64,000 bases of DNA, from contig JAPNXP010000001.1 of NCBI GenBank assembly GCA_028753945.1, positions 11,026,501 through 11,090,500 of the forward strand, written 5' to 3'. Within the stretch, counting starts at the first letter, position 1, and each line of letters opens with the position of its first letter. Below, piece by piece: positions 21,591 through 31,828 of the stretch. Under the pieces are notes generated by a model, which was not told where the DNA came from, ran no database searches, and saw only the letters and a program-made list of their open reading frames with translations. Both the position numbers and the translations under genes were made by a program. Source of the DNA: Hexactinellida sp. DTS-2022 (Eukaryota; Porifera; Hexactinellida).

Positions 21591-21677
21591 TTTTAGTACA
21601 GTAGTAATATTAACATCCGTACAGTATGTTATATTTGATATGACACAATCGAAAGTGAATTCGAGAAAATCCAATTA

Positions 21678-22025
21678 CAGTCGACTCCGCTTAATGGAGC
21701 CACCTTGGGACCAGGTTGTTTTGACCAGGGGCGTGCTGGCCATACAATCGATGCGGGATTCCCGCGAGGGCTCCCTTTGAAGGCCGCTTTATGGCCCCAC
21801 TTGTTGACCGCAGGCCCCACAGCGAATCCTTTCTGAATGGAATCCCGCATGGGCCCCCAACCCCAGCACGCCCCTGGTTTTGACCCGATTAAGCGGAGAA
21901 ACCGATTAACCGAATATATTGTAAGTCAAACTGTAATTCTGTCCTATAAATCCTGTGAAATTTTGACCCGATTAAGCAGAGAATCCGATTAACCGGTGGC
22001 TCTATTAATTAAGCGGAGTTGACTG
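21678..22025. mobile_element. pogo-like MITE (family A), split by a hAT insertion
   Basis: Left end CAGTCGACTCCGCTTAATGG; right end inverse, ...AAGCGGAGTTGACTG. It is flanked by TA. Internal repeats of CGATTAAGC(G/A)GAGAA are present. The family occurs also at 13843, 48068, 58614 and 63332. Confidence 0.85.
21726..21876. mobile_element. hAT-type MITE nested in the family-A element
   Basis: 151 bp, ends CAGGGGCGTGCTGG and CCAGCACGCCCCTG. A perfect 8-bp duplication, GTTTTGAC, lies at 21718-21725 and 21877-21884. Confidence 0.92.
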
Positions 22026-22137
22026 TAGTAGTTTTATCCATAGATTAATTAATTAAACAAACAATTATAGAAACTAAACAGTATTACGCATTATTCTGCA
22101 TTTATCCATAACACAATGGAGAAATTCGACCATATTC

Positions 22138-22219
22138 CATATATTGAAAAGTAGACAACACATGTGCCTTAGGTACACAACATATGTGCCTTAAGGTACA
22201 TGTGTTGTGTACTTTTCAA
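22138..22219. repeat. Strong hairpin
   Basis: Arms GAAAAGTA(G)ACAACACATGT and ACATGTGTTGT(G)TACTTTTC pair over about 25 bp around a loop that itself repeats part of the arm. It lies inside the 1.3-kb element. Confidence 0.75.
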
Positions 22220-22844
22220 ATTTCAATACCTCCATATTCGCCTATTTCCGGGAGGAAAGTATACAGCAGGGTGTTCAAAGAGGGAGAAGTATGTAATAAT
22301 AGGTAATTCACAACTTTTCTACATATTCTAGTAACCTTAGTTCCGTTTTGTATTGAGGGGAAGATAATTTTCTAGTGAATCTGCACTGTTCGGGGGAACA
22401 AATTTTACTAGCGAATACTGTTCGGGGGAACAATATTAACCAGGGGGAAACGCTCGGGGGGTACATTATTCCCTAGGAAATATTGTTCGGGGGAACAAAA
22501 AGATGGGGGAACAGGATTTACTATGACACCGGAGCAAACATAGTAATTAACAATTATCAAAATCTGAATTATTAATTAACAAATCTTTAACAAATCTGAT
22601 CATGGGCAACTAAGGTTGAATATATTTGGTCTCTGCAGTTATGACAGATTTAGCTGCATGATACTGTTTGATACAACTTGGTTTCTAGATCTTATTAAAT
22701 ATTCCAAGGCCCACATGGTATCTGATATGGCTCTGTAATTTAACACAGATATTTCCAGCCCAGTATACTAACATATAAATATAGGATGAATAATTAGAGT
22801 GAATTGGTTGTACATGGTAACAGTAAGTTGATAACTTTAGCTAA

Positions 22845-23204
22845 CTAGGTAGGCTTGTCTTTGTCCATTCCTGTGTTTAGTGAGTTGTTCCTATACATTC
22901 CGCATTTCCCGAGATGCTCAGAGAACTTCCTGCTCTTCCCCTTGTATATGATGGGCATCTCGTGCACCGAGGGCGGGAGGGCCCCGTAGGTAGAGCTGGA
23001 GGTCTTGAAGACCGGGTTCTGCTGCTGCTGGGCCCCGTACCCCTGGAACCAGTGCGGGTAGTCGAACCGCTCCGGGAGGTTCTCCGTGTGGTACACCTCG
23101 GAGGTCCGCTGCAGAGCCTCTGATACGGAGTCTGTCTCCAGCTCCGAGGAGGAGCCCGCCTCGGGGACTGCGGGCTTGGGGGAGTCGGCTGCTTGGGATG
23201 ACAT
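22845..23204 (-). CDS. PIERCE1/2-like ciliary microtubule inner protein
   Basis: Single-exon 119-codon gene. After a variable acidic N-terminus (1-30) the whole family block is present: TSEVYHTENLPERFDYPHWFQGY, NPVFKTSSSTYG, PSVHEMP, KFSEHLGKCGMYRNNSLNT. This matches Piercer of microtubule wall proteins (C9orf116/C15orf65), which sit inside ciliary doublet microtubules and help dock outer dynein arms. Length equals the family norm. The start ATG directly follows CTACTAG, an acceptor-like sequence. The retrotransposon LTR begins 75 bp upstream of the ATG. Confidence 0.92.
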   Translation of the reverse strand: MSSQAADSPKPAVPEAGSSSELETDSVSEALQRTSEVYHTENLPERFDYPHWFQGYGAQQQQNPVFKTSSSTYGALPPSVHEMPIIYKGKSRKFSEHLGKCGMYRNNSLNTGMDKDKPT

Positions 23205-23278
23205 GCTAGTAGGCTATTAATAGGGGACTTTGAAATAAGCTTAATGCAACCAGTAATTTAATTATAGTTTTATATATC

Positions 23279-23453
23279 TGTCATGATCAATAGTTAATTG
23301 ATGCCGTTAGTAGGCTACCACAACTAGTTAGTTGTATTTGATTTAGTATAGAGTTATCTAGTTGATTTAATAGTAGTCTTCTATTTATGTAATTCTTCTC
23401 CGGTATATAATTATACTTATCTTTTGATCAACAAGTGTTCATTTGTACTCACA
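23279..23453 (+). repeat. 5' LTR
   Basis: 175 bp, TG...CA. The self-primer match at 23383-23397 suggests that transcription starts near 23383, which would give a U3 of about 104 bp. A weak TATA-like GTATAGAG lies about 35 bp before that point. Confidence 0.95.
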
Positions 23454-23475
23454 TAAGAATTACATAAATCTGCAA

Positions 23476-26400
23476 ATGGCATCTCCAGGATCTACTCTAG
23501 TAATTCCACCTCTGGGGCCCAGTGAACGCATTGACGATTGGCAGCGTCTTTTCAAGGCAGCTGTTGCTCCGCTACTGGCCAAAGGCGAAGAGGGTGAGCG
23601 CTTAGCAGTTAGCATGCTTCCCGCCTACATATGTCGACGTCCTGCTGAGAGGGATTTGGTTCGTGAGGTAGTGGGCGAGACGGCCAAACTCGAAGAAGCA
23701 TTTAACATACTGATTTCAAATCTCGACCCTCCCGAGGATGCGCAGAAGGAAATGGTCAACCTATGTCGATCAGATTGGGAACCAGGGCAAGGTATCGACG
23801 ATTTTTTCTATCAATTAAAGTACTCGGCGGAGCGAGCGAATGCCCCACTACGTATGGCGTGCCTGATTTTAATAGGCCAACTACCCCCAAATGTTCAAAA
23901 TTCCATGAAGGAATGGCTATCAACGAAGGAGGAGATCGAGAAACCGGAGGCACGAGAGTTTATAAAGCGCGTAAGAGTAGTTCTGATTGAGAAAGGTATT
24001 CCATTGGATCATGGGAATCGGGACTTTAAACGTGTAGGCGAGATAAAGACCAAGGAAGTAAGCCAAACCAACCCGCTAGTAGGTGGTAATCAAACACAAA
24101 CAGATGTTAAAGTAAGTGATGGTCAAATGGACGGGTACACTGATACGGGTCGAACGGACAGGTACACAGATCCTGAAGTTAAAGTAGTTCATCACTCAAC
24201 CAGGGGTTCGAAAGAGCGTTTCCAACCAAGAGAGAGATACCCGTCGAATGCCGGGAATTCTCGCAAAGGATCGTGTTTTACATGTGGCAGTTCGGGACAC
24301 TTCTCTAGAACGTGTCCGAGAAGATATTGTCAACGATGTGGAAAGCAAGGTCACGATCGTCGTGACTGTTATGCAAAGGTGTATATCACCAGCCAACCTC
24401 TGTACGAACGCGGTGGCTGGGCTAATGAAGCTGGAGTGGTGATATCGGTTAACATGGCAAACCGAGCAACCTTGGCTATGCTAGACTCAGGTGCACAACC
24501 TTCGGTAATCGACACTAGTACGTTACGATCGTTAGGTGTTGGGTACTCAACTAAACCCGGTAGAGTGGGTGGCGTTGGAGGAGTTTCAATTGCAGTACAA
24601 GGATGTGCGTATATTAGTGTGGACGTAGGAGATGGACAGGCAATTCTTCACGAATTTCAGGTGATTGAAAGCTCAGAAGCCACAGTAATCCTCGGAAGAG
24701 ACTTTCTGCACCGATTTCAATCAACCGAGTTCGATTGGGTTAATCATAAAGTGAGGTTGGGATCGAAGTGGTGGAGCACGGAAGCTACTGTGAGAGGAGG
24801 TGGGCCCTTGACTAGGGCTGGAATTGTAGGCGTTTTGGATGATCCATTCAACAGTTATTCTTCCAAGGACTGGGATATCAACGCCAAACTTGCTGTTCAC
24901 GAACGAGAGGCATTAGGGAAGCTCTTGTTTGAGTATCAGGACGTATTCGCTATTGATCCCAAGAAACCAAGTGTTACACACCTAGCCGAACATTCAATTG
25001 TTACAGGGGCGGCTCGACCAGTGAAAGCGAAGGGTATGCGCGTATCACCACAAGCTGAACAAAACATCAATACTCAAGTCCGCCAAATGCTCCGCAATGG
25101 TATAATAAGACCATCCAACTCCCCTTGGTGCAGCAGGGTAATACTAATCGAGAAAAAGGATGGAACCATGAGGTTTGCTGTGGACTACAGATCACTTAAT
25201 AATGAAACCAAGCGAGACTCTTACCCCCTTCCAGAAGTCCGCGATATTCTGGACAAGCTACACGGAAGCAAGTATTATTCTTCTCTGGATGGCGCCTCAG
25301 CATACTGGTCAATACCTGTAGCGGAACAAGACCGCGAGAAAACTGCTTTTATCACACCTAGGGGACAATATGAATTTGTGGTTATGCCCTTCGGGCTGAC
25401 CAATTCGCCTAGTACGTACCAACGAGCTATTGATACTGCCTTAAGGTCTGCTACTAATAGTCTTCCTTATGTTGACGACACGTTAGTGCATTCGGCTACG
25501 ATGACTGCTCACATACAGGACCTGAAGAGTACACTGGAATGCTATCGTCATGCGTCTATGCAGCTCAGGAGAGATAAATGCAGATTTGGGTACTCGGAGA
25601 TTGAATTTGTGGGGCATGTAATCACTGCTGAAGGTCATCTCCCATTGCCGCGTCTAGTTGAGAAGATAAAAATTCAGGAGAGGCCATCCTCCCTACGACA
25701 GTTGAAAGCTTTTCTTGGTCTGGTGAATTACTATCGTGAGTTTCTCCCCAATGTTGCCCAAGTTGCCTCTCCTTTATACAATCTTACTCGTGGAGATTGT
25801 CAGTGGCAATGGAATTCGGAGTGTGAGGAGAGTTTCCGTTCAATGAGAGATGCCCTAGCAACCAATGCAATTACGCTCGCATATCCACAATGGGATCGGA
25901 CATTCTACGTGGAGGTAGATGCGTCGAAAGTAGCAGTTGGGGGTGTGCTAACTCAGATGGACCAGGGTGGAAAGCGTAAGCCAATTGCGTTTTTTTCTTC
26001 AAAGCTAAGTACGACACAACGGAACTATTCCGCGAGCGAGTTGGAAGCATGGGCCATTGTGGCAGCTTCACGAAAGTGGCGGAAGTATCTCGATGCAGCC
26101 GAAAAGGTCGTATTCCTCTCCGATCATAACTCATTGCAATGGATGAGAAGACAGCGTGATCCCAGGGGTAAATTCGCTCGATGGATAATGGAACTTGAGA
26201 GTCTGAATTATGAGATCCAGTATAGGAAAGGCGAGCTAAACGTGGCAGCAGACTATCTTAGTCGTATGCCTACTGAATCGGACCAAGAGGTGGATGACGA
26301 TCAAGAGTACTTCGAGAGGCATGTGTATGCATTGTCGTCTCCGGGGCATATGGATATCATGAGAGTGGGTCAGAGGAGTGACCCAGTCATTTCAAGAGCT

Positions 26401-27768
26401 GTTATCCAATTGAGAGATAACGGGGTGGTAGCTGATGGACAATTAAAGAGTCAGCGTGGTTTGCGAATTGTGGATGGCTTACTACTGAGGGGTAAATGCA
26501 TAGTAGTACCCTCAACCCTTCGTGACTCGATAATATCAAGGGTGCACTGCGAAGCGCATTCGGGTGTCCAGCGGACATATTTGGGAATCAACAGGAGATT
26601 CTTTTGGAAGGGCATGCGCAAGCAGATTGGGGACTTTTGTGCGAAATGTCTTGTATGTCATCGAAATAAACGAGCTTCCGGAACTAAGGAACCACTATGC
26701 CCGCTTAAGGTTCCTTTCCAGTTCCCAAGAGCAATGGTAGCGTACGATATAGCTACCTTACCCTGGTCATCAGATGGTTTCCGATATGTACTAATAATGG
26801 TAGATCTGTTTAGTAAGCATATGGAAGCGTACCCAATGCACAACCAGGAAGCGGAGTCAATTGAAATGGCACTCGAGCACGGGTGGTGTAGACGCCATGG
26901 CTATCCAGTGATAGTACTTTCAGACCAAGGAAAAAATGTAGACGGGAGCCGTATTCGGGAATGGTGTGATCGAATGGGTATAGAAAAACGAAGGTCATCG
27001 CCCTATCACCCGGAAGGGGACGGCCAGGCTGAGCGAACTGTACAAACCTTCAAGCAAACTCTAAGGTGCCTTCTGGAGGACAGACATATAGAGAAAACCA
27101 ATTGGCCAGCGCTGTTACAGGAAGTTACGTTTGTATGCAATGGACAGCCTAACTCTAGCACTGGATTTTCACCGCATCAGCTAATGTACGGGACACCCTT
27201 ACGTACACCCGTGGATGCTTGGACTTATCTAGAACAGAAGGAAGATGGACAACCGGACAAGGCAGTTTATTCTCAATGGGTTTCAGCGAGGAACAGTGCA
27301 TTCCATGATCAGGCTCGGGAGAATACAGAGTTGGCACAAGCAAATATGAAAAGGTTTTACGATAGAGGGAAATCACATAGTGATATAATACTAGGAGATT
27401 GGGTGCTCATCGAGGATAAGGCACGAATGGATGCACTCGAACCCATGTACAAAGGACCCTGGTTGGTAATGGAGAGAAAAGGTGTAAACCTGCATGTACA
27501 ATGTACCAATACTGGACGCAAATCAGTGGTTCACATTAATAGATGCAAGAAGATACCTCCTGTCCCTCAGAGTAGCGTGATAGAGGAGCTTCCGGGCTCG
27601 GACGAACTATCTAGTCTGGGGAAGGAAGATCCTGGAGATACATTAGAAACATCTCCAAGCGATGGGGATCAAATGGAGGGCTTATCTGGAGACCAAGGCC
27701 CCGCACCTCTAAGAAGGTCAACTCGGGACCGGAGGAAACCCCTACGATTTAGAGATCCGCTGTTGTAA
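23476..27768 (+). CDS. Gag-Pol polyprotein in one frame (Gag, PR, RT, RNase H, IN)
   Basis: 1430 codons from ATG 23476. The frame also runs upstream into the LTR, but that part has no ATG. Order: Gag-like region; two CCHC zinc knuckles (CFTCGSSGHFSRTC, CQRCGKQGHDRRDC); aspartic protease with DSGAQPSVID; reverse transcriptase with YVDD; RNase H (VEVDASKVAVGG, SASELEAW, SDHNSLQW); integrase with an HHCC zinc-binding region and D, D, E catalytic positions; and a GPY/F-like KGPW near the end. This PR-RT-RH-IN order is that of Ty3/gypsy elements. There is no chromodomain and no envelope ORF. Gag and Pol are fused with no frameshift or stop between them, which is uncommon but known, for example in Tf1. 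No disabling mutation was seen. Confidence 0.97.
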   Translation: MASPGSTLVIPPLGPSERIDDWQRLFKAAVAPLLAKGEEGERLAVSMLPAYICRRPAERDLVREVVGETAKLEEAFNILISNLDPPEDAQKEMVNLCRSDWEPGQGIDDFFYQLKYSAERANAPLRMACLILIGQLPPNVQNSMKEWLSTKEEIEKPEAREFIKRVRVVLIEKGIPLDHGNRDFKRVGEIKTKEVSQTNPLVGGNQTQTDVKVSDGQMDGYTDTGRTDRYTDPEVKVVHHSTRGSKERFQPRERYPSNAGNSRKGSCFTCGSSGHFSRTCPRRYCQRCGKQGHDRRDCYAKVYITSQPLYERGGWANEAGVVISVNMANRATLAMLDSGAQPSVIDTSTLRSLGVGYSTKPGRVGGVGGVSIAVQGCAYISVDVGDGQAILHEFQVIESSEATVILGRDFLHRFQSTEFDWVNHKVRLGSKWWSTEATVRGGGPLTRAGIVGVLDDPFNSYSSKDWDINAKLAVHEREALGKLLFEYQDVFAIDPKKPSVTHLAEHSIVTGAARPVKAKGMRVSPQAEQNINTQVRQMLRNGIIRPSNSPWCSRVILIEKKDGTMRFAVDYRSLNNETKRDSYPLPEVRDILDKLHGSKYYSSLDGASAYWSIPVAEQDREKTAFITPRGQYEFVVMPFGLTNSPSTYQRAIDTALRSATNSLPYVDDTLVHSATMTAHIQDLKSTLECYRHASMQLRRDKCRFGYSEIEFVGHVITAEGHLPLPRLVEKIKIQERPSSLRQLKAFLGLVNYYREFLPNVAQVASPLYNLTRGDCQWQWNSECEESFRSMRDALATNAITLAYPQWDRTFYVEVDASKVAVGGVLTQMDQGGKRKPIAFFSSKLSTTQRNYSASELEAWAIVAASRKWRKYLDAAEKVVFLSDHNSLQWMRRQRDPRGKFARWIMELESLNYEIQYRKGELNVAADYLSRMPTESDQEVDDDQEYFERHVYALSSPGHMDIMRVGQRSDPVISRAVIQLRDNGVVADGQLKSQRGLRIVDGLLLRGKCIVVPSTLRDSIISRVHCEAHSGVQRTYLGINRRFFWKGMRKQIGDFCAKCLVCHRNKRASGTKEPLCPLKVPFQFPRAMVAYDIATLPWSSDGFRYVLIMVDLFSKHMEAYPMHNQEAESIEMALEHGWCRRHGYPVIVLSDQGKNVDGSRIREWCDRMGIEKRRSSPYHPEGDGQAERTVQTFKQTLRCLLEDRHIEKTNWPALLQEVTFVCNGQPNSSTGFSPHQLMYGTPLRTPVDAWTYLEQKEDGQPDKAVYSQWVSARNSAFHDQARENTELAQANMKRFYDRGKSHSDIILGDWVLIEDKARMDALEPMYKGPWLVMERKGVNLHVQCTNTGRKSVVHINRCKKIPPVPQSSVIEELPGSDELSSLGKEDPGDTLETSPSDGDQMEGLSGDQGPAPLRRSTRDRRKPLRFRDPLL

Positions 27769-27820
27769 TGAAGGGGAATAGCGGACGGTAATCTAGTCTA
27801 ATCTTATTAGGGAAGGGTGA

Positions 27821-27995
27821 TGTCATGATCAATAGTTAATTGATGCCGTTAGTAGGCTACCACAACTAGTTAGTTGTATTTGATTTAGTATAGAGTTATC
27901 TAGTTGATTTAATAGTAGTCTTCTATTTATGTAATTCTTCTCCGGTATATAATTATACTTATCTTTTGATCAACAAGTGTTCATTTGTACTCACA
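27821..27995 (+). repeat. 3' LTR
   Basis: Identical in sequence to the 5' LTR by direct reading. Confidence 0.95.
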
Positions 27996-28022
27996 TATCT
28001 ATACTGTATACTAGGCTAGTAC

Positions 28023-28497
28023 GTCAGCAAAGTGACGGGCAACTCGCTAGTATAGGCGCCAACTTCCATTTTTTTCGGGGTCGGACCCCCAATTTCCAAT
28101 TAGGACTCCCCAACTTTTGGTGTCCGGCTTCAAAAGTTGGCGACTATGCGAGTCGCTAGTACGTATATGTGGTAATTATGTGTTGTCAAATCGCCAACAT
28201 CTCCCGTGGAAGATGTTGGTGTTTGAATTTATACGGCTGCGCTTGGGCATTAGTATGATTTCTATCATTATATACCTTTAGGAGCAAAATGGCAAGGCGA
28301 ATGTTAGCCCCAAATGTATATCATTTATAATATATGATATTATTAATTAAAACCCTTCGTTGCACACGAAACTGAAAGTTAATTAGCAACTTTCAATGGA
28401 AAATGGGATTTTTATACTTATACCTTTTACCCCACCCTCCGATTCGACAACATCTCCTGTAACATACGACTAGCAAGTTGCCCGTCCCTTTGCTGAC
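28023..28497. mobile_element. Inverted-repeat element with a nested GC-rich insert
   Basis: The terminal words GTCAGCAAAG(T/G)GACGGGCA and CAACT(C/T)GCTAG are inverted at 28023-28050 and 28470-28497. Inside, 28052-28150 has its own inverted ends (AGGCGCCAACTT / AAGTTGGCGACTAT), probably a second small element. A perfect 9-bp stem, CCAACATCT/AGATGTTGG, lies near 28195. Confidence 0.7.
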
Positions 28498-28627
28498 CTA
28501 ATGCATACCTACCATCCTATTAGAGTCATATCCCTGTACATTGGCCAAAACCCTGTACACCCAAAAAAATTTCTCGCTCGCTCGTTTAACAATTCCGTAC
28601 TAAACTGAAAGGAATAACGCTAACCAA

Positions 28628-29365
28628 GATTGAGCTGTTAATCCTAAGTTCGTGCAGCTGAGAATGCCTCCAATAGCAGCATTCAGAGAAGGAGACGCAT
28701 TGAGCCTCAAGTACGTTTGCCGACTTCTGTATTCACCCATGGACAGCTATATGTTGCAGCATATAGCAGCGTCAACATTAGGTGATCCGGACAACATTCG
28801 ATTTGTAATTGAACAAACAGAACATGAGGATAAAGCAGAGTGTATACGACATCCAAGGATAACAAATGTAAAATCCACACGAAATGTAGCATACTAACAA
28901 GTTTTGTAGAAGCGGGCTTGTATAACGACTACCATATATAATCAGTCACCTGTACATAGCGACACTAGTATATTCCAACAAATATAATATCTAGTATCAA
29001 ATATACCATTAGGCATACCTGCCAACCATACAGGGATTTTAATCATTTTGGCTGTACTACCGTACAGGGATTTTAGTTGGAACAAAATTACTGATTGTGA
29101 GTCTAATAATACCCTGTATAGTCTATAATTAATAGTTTTTTCCTTACCCGTGACTAATTTGATTTATGTCAACGTTTATATAAATTACATGATAGTATAT
29201 TTGACATGCATTCTGCATTAACAACGAATGCTGCAAAATAAAGCTGACCATGGGTGAATACAGAAGTCGGCAAACGCGTTGAGGATCTATGTGTTTCTTT
29301 CTCTGAATATTGTTATTGGAGGCATTCTCAGCTGCACGAAGTTCAGGATTAAGGCAAATTTTTCT
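28628..29365. repeat. Inverted duplication, ~130-bp arms, ~460-bp spacer
   Basis: The arms at about 28628-28765 and 29225-29365 share GTGCAGCTGAGAATGCCTCC and GCCGACTTCTGTATTCACCC in opposite orientation. Each arm has a short open frame reading VCRLLYSPM, so the arm was probably once coding. It is likely a foldback transposon remnant. Confidence 0.75.
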
Positions 29366-30469
29366 TTTCAATATTTTATTGCGCCAGACGCTTTATTGCA
29401 CATTGCCTTAGGTCTATGTTTTTTTCGATCAGTTACACGGGCTGTAGAAGGTTCCATTGATTGTTTTCAAAATTATTTTTGTTACTTATTCAAAAATGAA
29501 TGTAAGCAATGCATATTAGAAAGGTAAATATTAGTGGTTGAATTGGGCCAATCACCATATCTCAATGATTTTGTAATTCTGATCAAGAATTGTCGGATGT
29601 TTATAAACGTTGCGATCCTTTGGTAACGGTCTAGACTCTATAATCACTGGTTCATACCGATCGGGTGCGGACACTAGATATCTAGATTTGAATCTCAGTA
29701 TAGAGCTACGGATAGCGACAGATCAACGCTATTGATACTTGTAAATACCCTAGAGATTATACGTGTATTGTGACTATTTCATAATTCAGAGGCCAAGTAT
29801 TAAAATGACTGCCTTGAATTGTCTTTGTTTTTATTTCCCTTCTTTGCAGATTGAATAATGTGTTTACAACTGTACTGCATTCAGTACTCTCCAGTACTCT
29901 GAGAGCACATTTTGCATGTTTACTGAATTTTTGTAATTTGAATATGTTAGGTTTTTGATAGAACCACAAACATAATACAACAGTTCCAGTATAATATAAA
30001 TTGCGAAGAAACGGCGAAAAGGAGCTAGGGGCTAGTAGCAGTTTGATGTCGATACGAGGACAAAAATATATCCTGTAGACAACAAATAATCTACAGCTTT
30101 TAGTATAATTCAACATTAATTGTCTAATTAGAATCACTTAAACGAGACATCACGATATTTATAAAGCTACATTACAGTTACTGTAACAGCTACATTACAG
30201 TTACAGTATGTAGCCATATTATATATTACAGTAACATTCTCCATCATTATACCTACTTAGCTTAAGTGTTTAATAATTAGTTGCCAATTGAAAGTGAAAG
30301 TGAAATTTTATTGAATTTCAATTGAAAGTGAAAATTAAAGTGTTTTTTTTTTCTAGTTATACCTTGGACCCCAGGGCATCTATGTTGATAAGTTATGATA
30401 AGTTATTAAGTTAATTAAGTGAAAATCCAATCAAACCTTGGTACGCAGCTGGAATAGAGGCTATGCAGA

Positions 30470-31010
30470 AAAATATTTCAACAGCAATAATTTGTATTCA
30501 TACATTCAAGGCTTATGGCAGCATAATAACATGTGTAGATGTTCAACTCGGATGTTTATAAAATGATATTTAAAGTAAAATAAATTAGCGAAATTTTTGA
30601 ATTTAAATTGTATGGAGGTGTTAAACTTATTAACTATATAATGAGCTAATTAAATATATAATTTCTGATCATTATGAGGCAATTAAAATCTATCGAGCTA
30701 TCTATTCTGATTGCAGATTTGAATTCCACATGGTCGAATCACTCTAAGTCTAAGTGCATGATTTCAAAATCATTAGGATTATTTTCCACTGAGATATAGC
30801 TACATTCCCATTTGTGCCACAAGTGGTACGTGGCAGAGACACTTATGCCACTTCATGGATATTGGATAAAATGACATGAAATCACAATATTGTTTAATTC
30901 ATATATTTAATAAGATATGTATAGTCATTTTAGAGTGGTTTAAACAGCCATAATAAGATACTAGACCAATATTGTGTCTGCATAAAATTGCTATTGTTCA
31001 AATTCTCTTG
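30470..31010 (+). repeat. ~0.5-kb dispersed repeat, copy 1
   Basis: Shares many ordered words with 37420-37930, for example CATACATTCAAG, GCAGCATAATAACAT, ATTTCTGATCATTATGAGGC, GATTTGAATTCCACATG and ATTTTCCACTGAGATA. Non-coding and same orientation. Confidence 0.8.
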
Positions 31011-31828
31011 ACTGATTAGTGTACAATCAGGATTTATATATGTCGATATGGATTTAGTCGCGTCGTGTATCGAAATGTCGGTATTCTAATATTGAGTGAG
31101 TAAGTGGCAGTCCTACTGGATATAATGAATTTCTTATCTGAAGTGAGATTTATTGAATTCTACTGTCAATAAATAATTGATTTGTGTTGTATTAGGTTCG
31201 AAGGATCAATTATTTCGAAGCTTCTTGATCCGGGCCCGGACGAAGTATCTATCGAGTGCAAGCATTTTCTAAATACACGTCATTTACGGGTCTCCTCAAA
31301 AAGGGGAGAATAACCTGACCCAAAACACCATACTACGTATATGATAATAATTGTCCTGTCGTACCTAAAAACAAAACAAATATTTCGTACCTAAAACAAC
31401 ACAAAACTAATATTTCGTGACACTAACAAGCATTGAATTAATTCCAATAAATAACACTATTAATCGTTTCCACCATTAAGTTGACCCGAATGCGAGTGAA
31501 GTATTGAGCTCAGGAATTAATTTGTAATATTTGACAATAATTTACAAATAAGTATTCAGGTACATATTTTCTTGATTAATTGGAAGAAATTTGTTAATTT
31601 GCATACTTGGTAAACCAATTTAGACTATTTACACATTAGTCAGATCAGTTCACGGTGCAAAAATAACGAATTGTATTTAAAGTGTCCGGTTGACATACCG
31701 ATATTATCGCTGAGAATCCAGTTTAGATAGGATAAATAATTTTAATAACAATTTGCCAACGTGTTGGAATTTAAAATTCTTCGACATGTTCAAATATTTG
31801 CGAACAATAAGATTCGTAATAGTAAAAT

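Larger units (their letters stand above)
21243..22533. mobile_element. 1.3-kb inverted-repeat element with palindromic subterminal repeats
   Basis: The ends are inverse copies: TCCGGTGTCA...ATCCTGTTCCCCC on the left and GGGGGAACAGGAT...TGACACCGGA on the right. Inside both ends are palindromic units built on TGTTCCCCCGAACA and ATTCCTAGGAAT. The left side has expanded them into a tandem array of about 32-bp units (21361-21590). There is no transposase ORF. The interior carries a family-A pogo-like MITE, which itself carries a hAT MITE. Confidence 0.85.
20096..22844. other. Gene-free region, DBF4 to PIERCE1
   Basis: 20096-21240 is AT-rich with no convincing gene. 21243-22533 is a large inverted-repeat element (separate entry). 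22534-22844 shows nothing recognisable. Confidence 0.6.
23279..27995 (+). mobile_element. Complete Ty3-type LTR retrotransposon
   Basis: Identical 175-bp LTRs at 23279-23453 and 27821-27995 begin TGTCATGATC and end CTCACA. The 4-bp target duplication TATC is at 23275-23278 and 27996-27999. A polypurine tract, GGGAAGGGTGA, at 27810-27820 abuts the 3' LTR. There is one intact gag-pol ORF. The sequence one base after the 5' LTR (23455-23469, AAGAATTACATAAAT) is not a tRNA-type TGG site; it is the exact inverse of LTR positions 23383-23397, as expected for self-priming. Identical LTRs and an open frame point to a very recent insertion. Confidence 0.97.

Noticed and set aside
23476..23490. TGG at 23477 as a tRNA primer site for the retrotransposon
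   Set aside because: It lies 24 bp beyond the LTR and overlaps the start codon; the 15-nt self-complementary segment directly after the LTR is a far better candidate.
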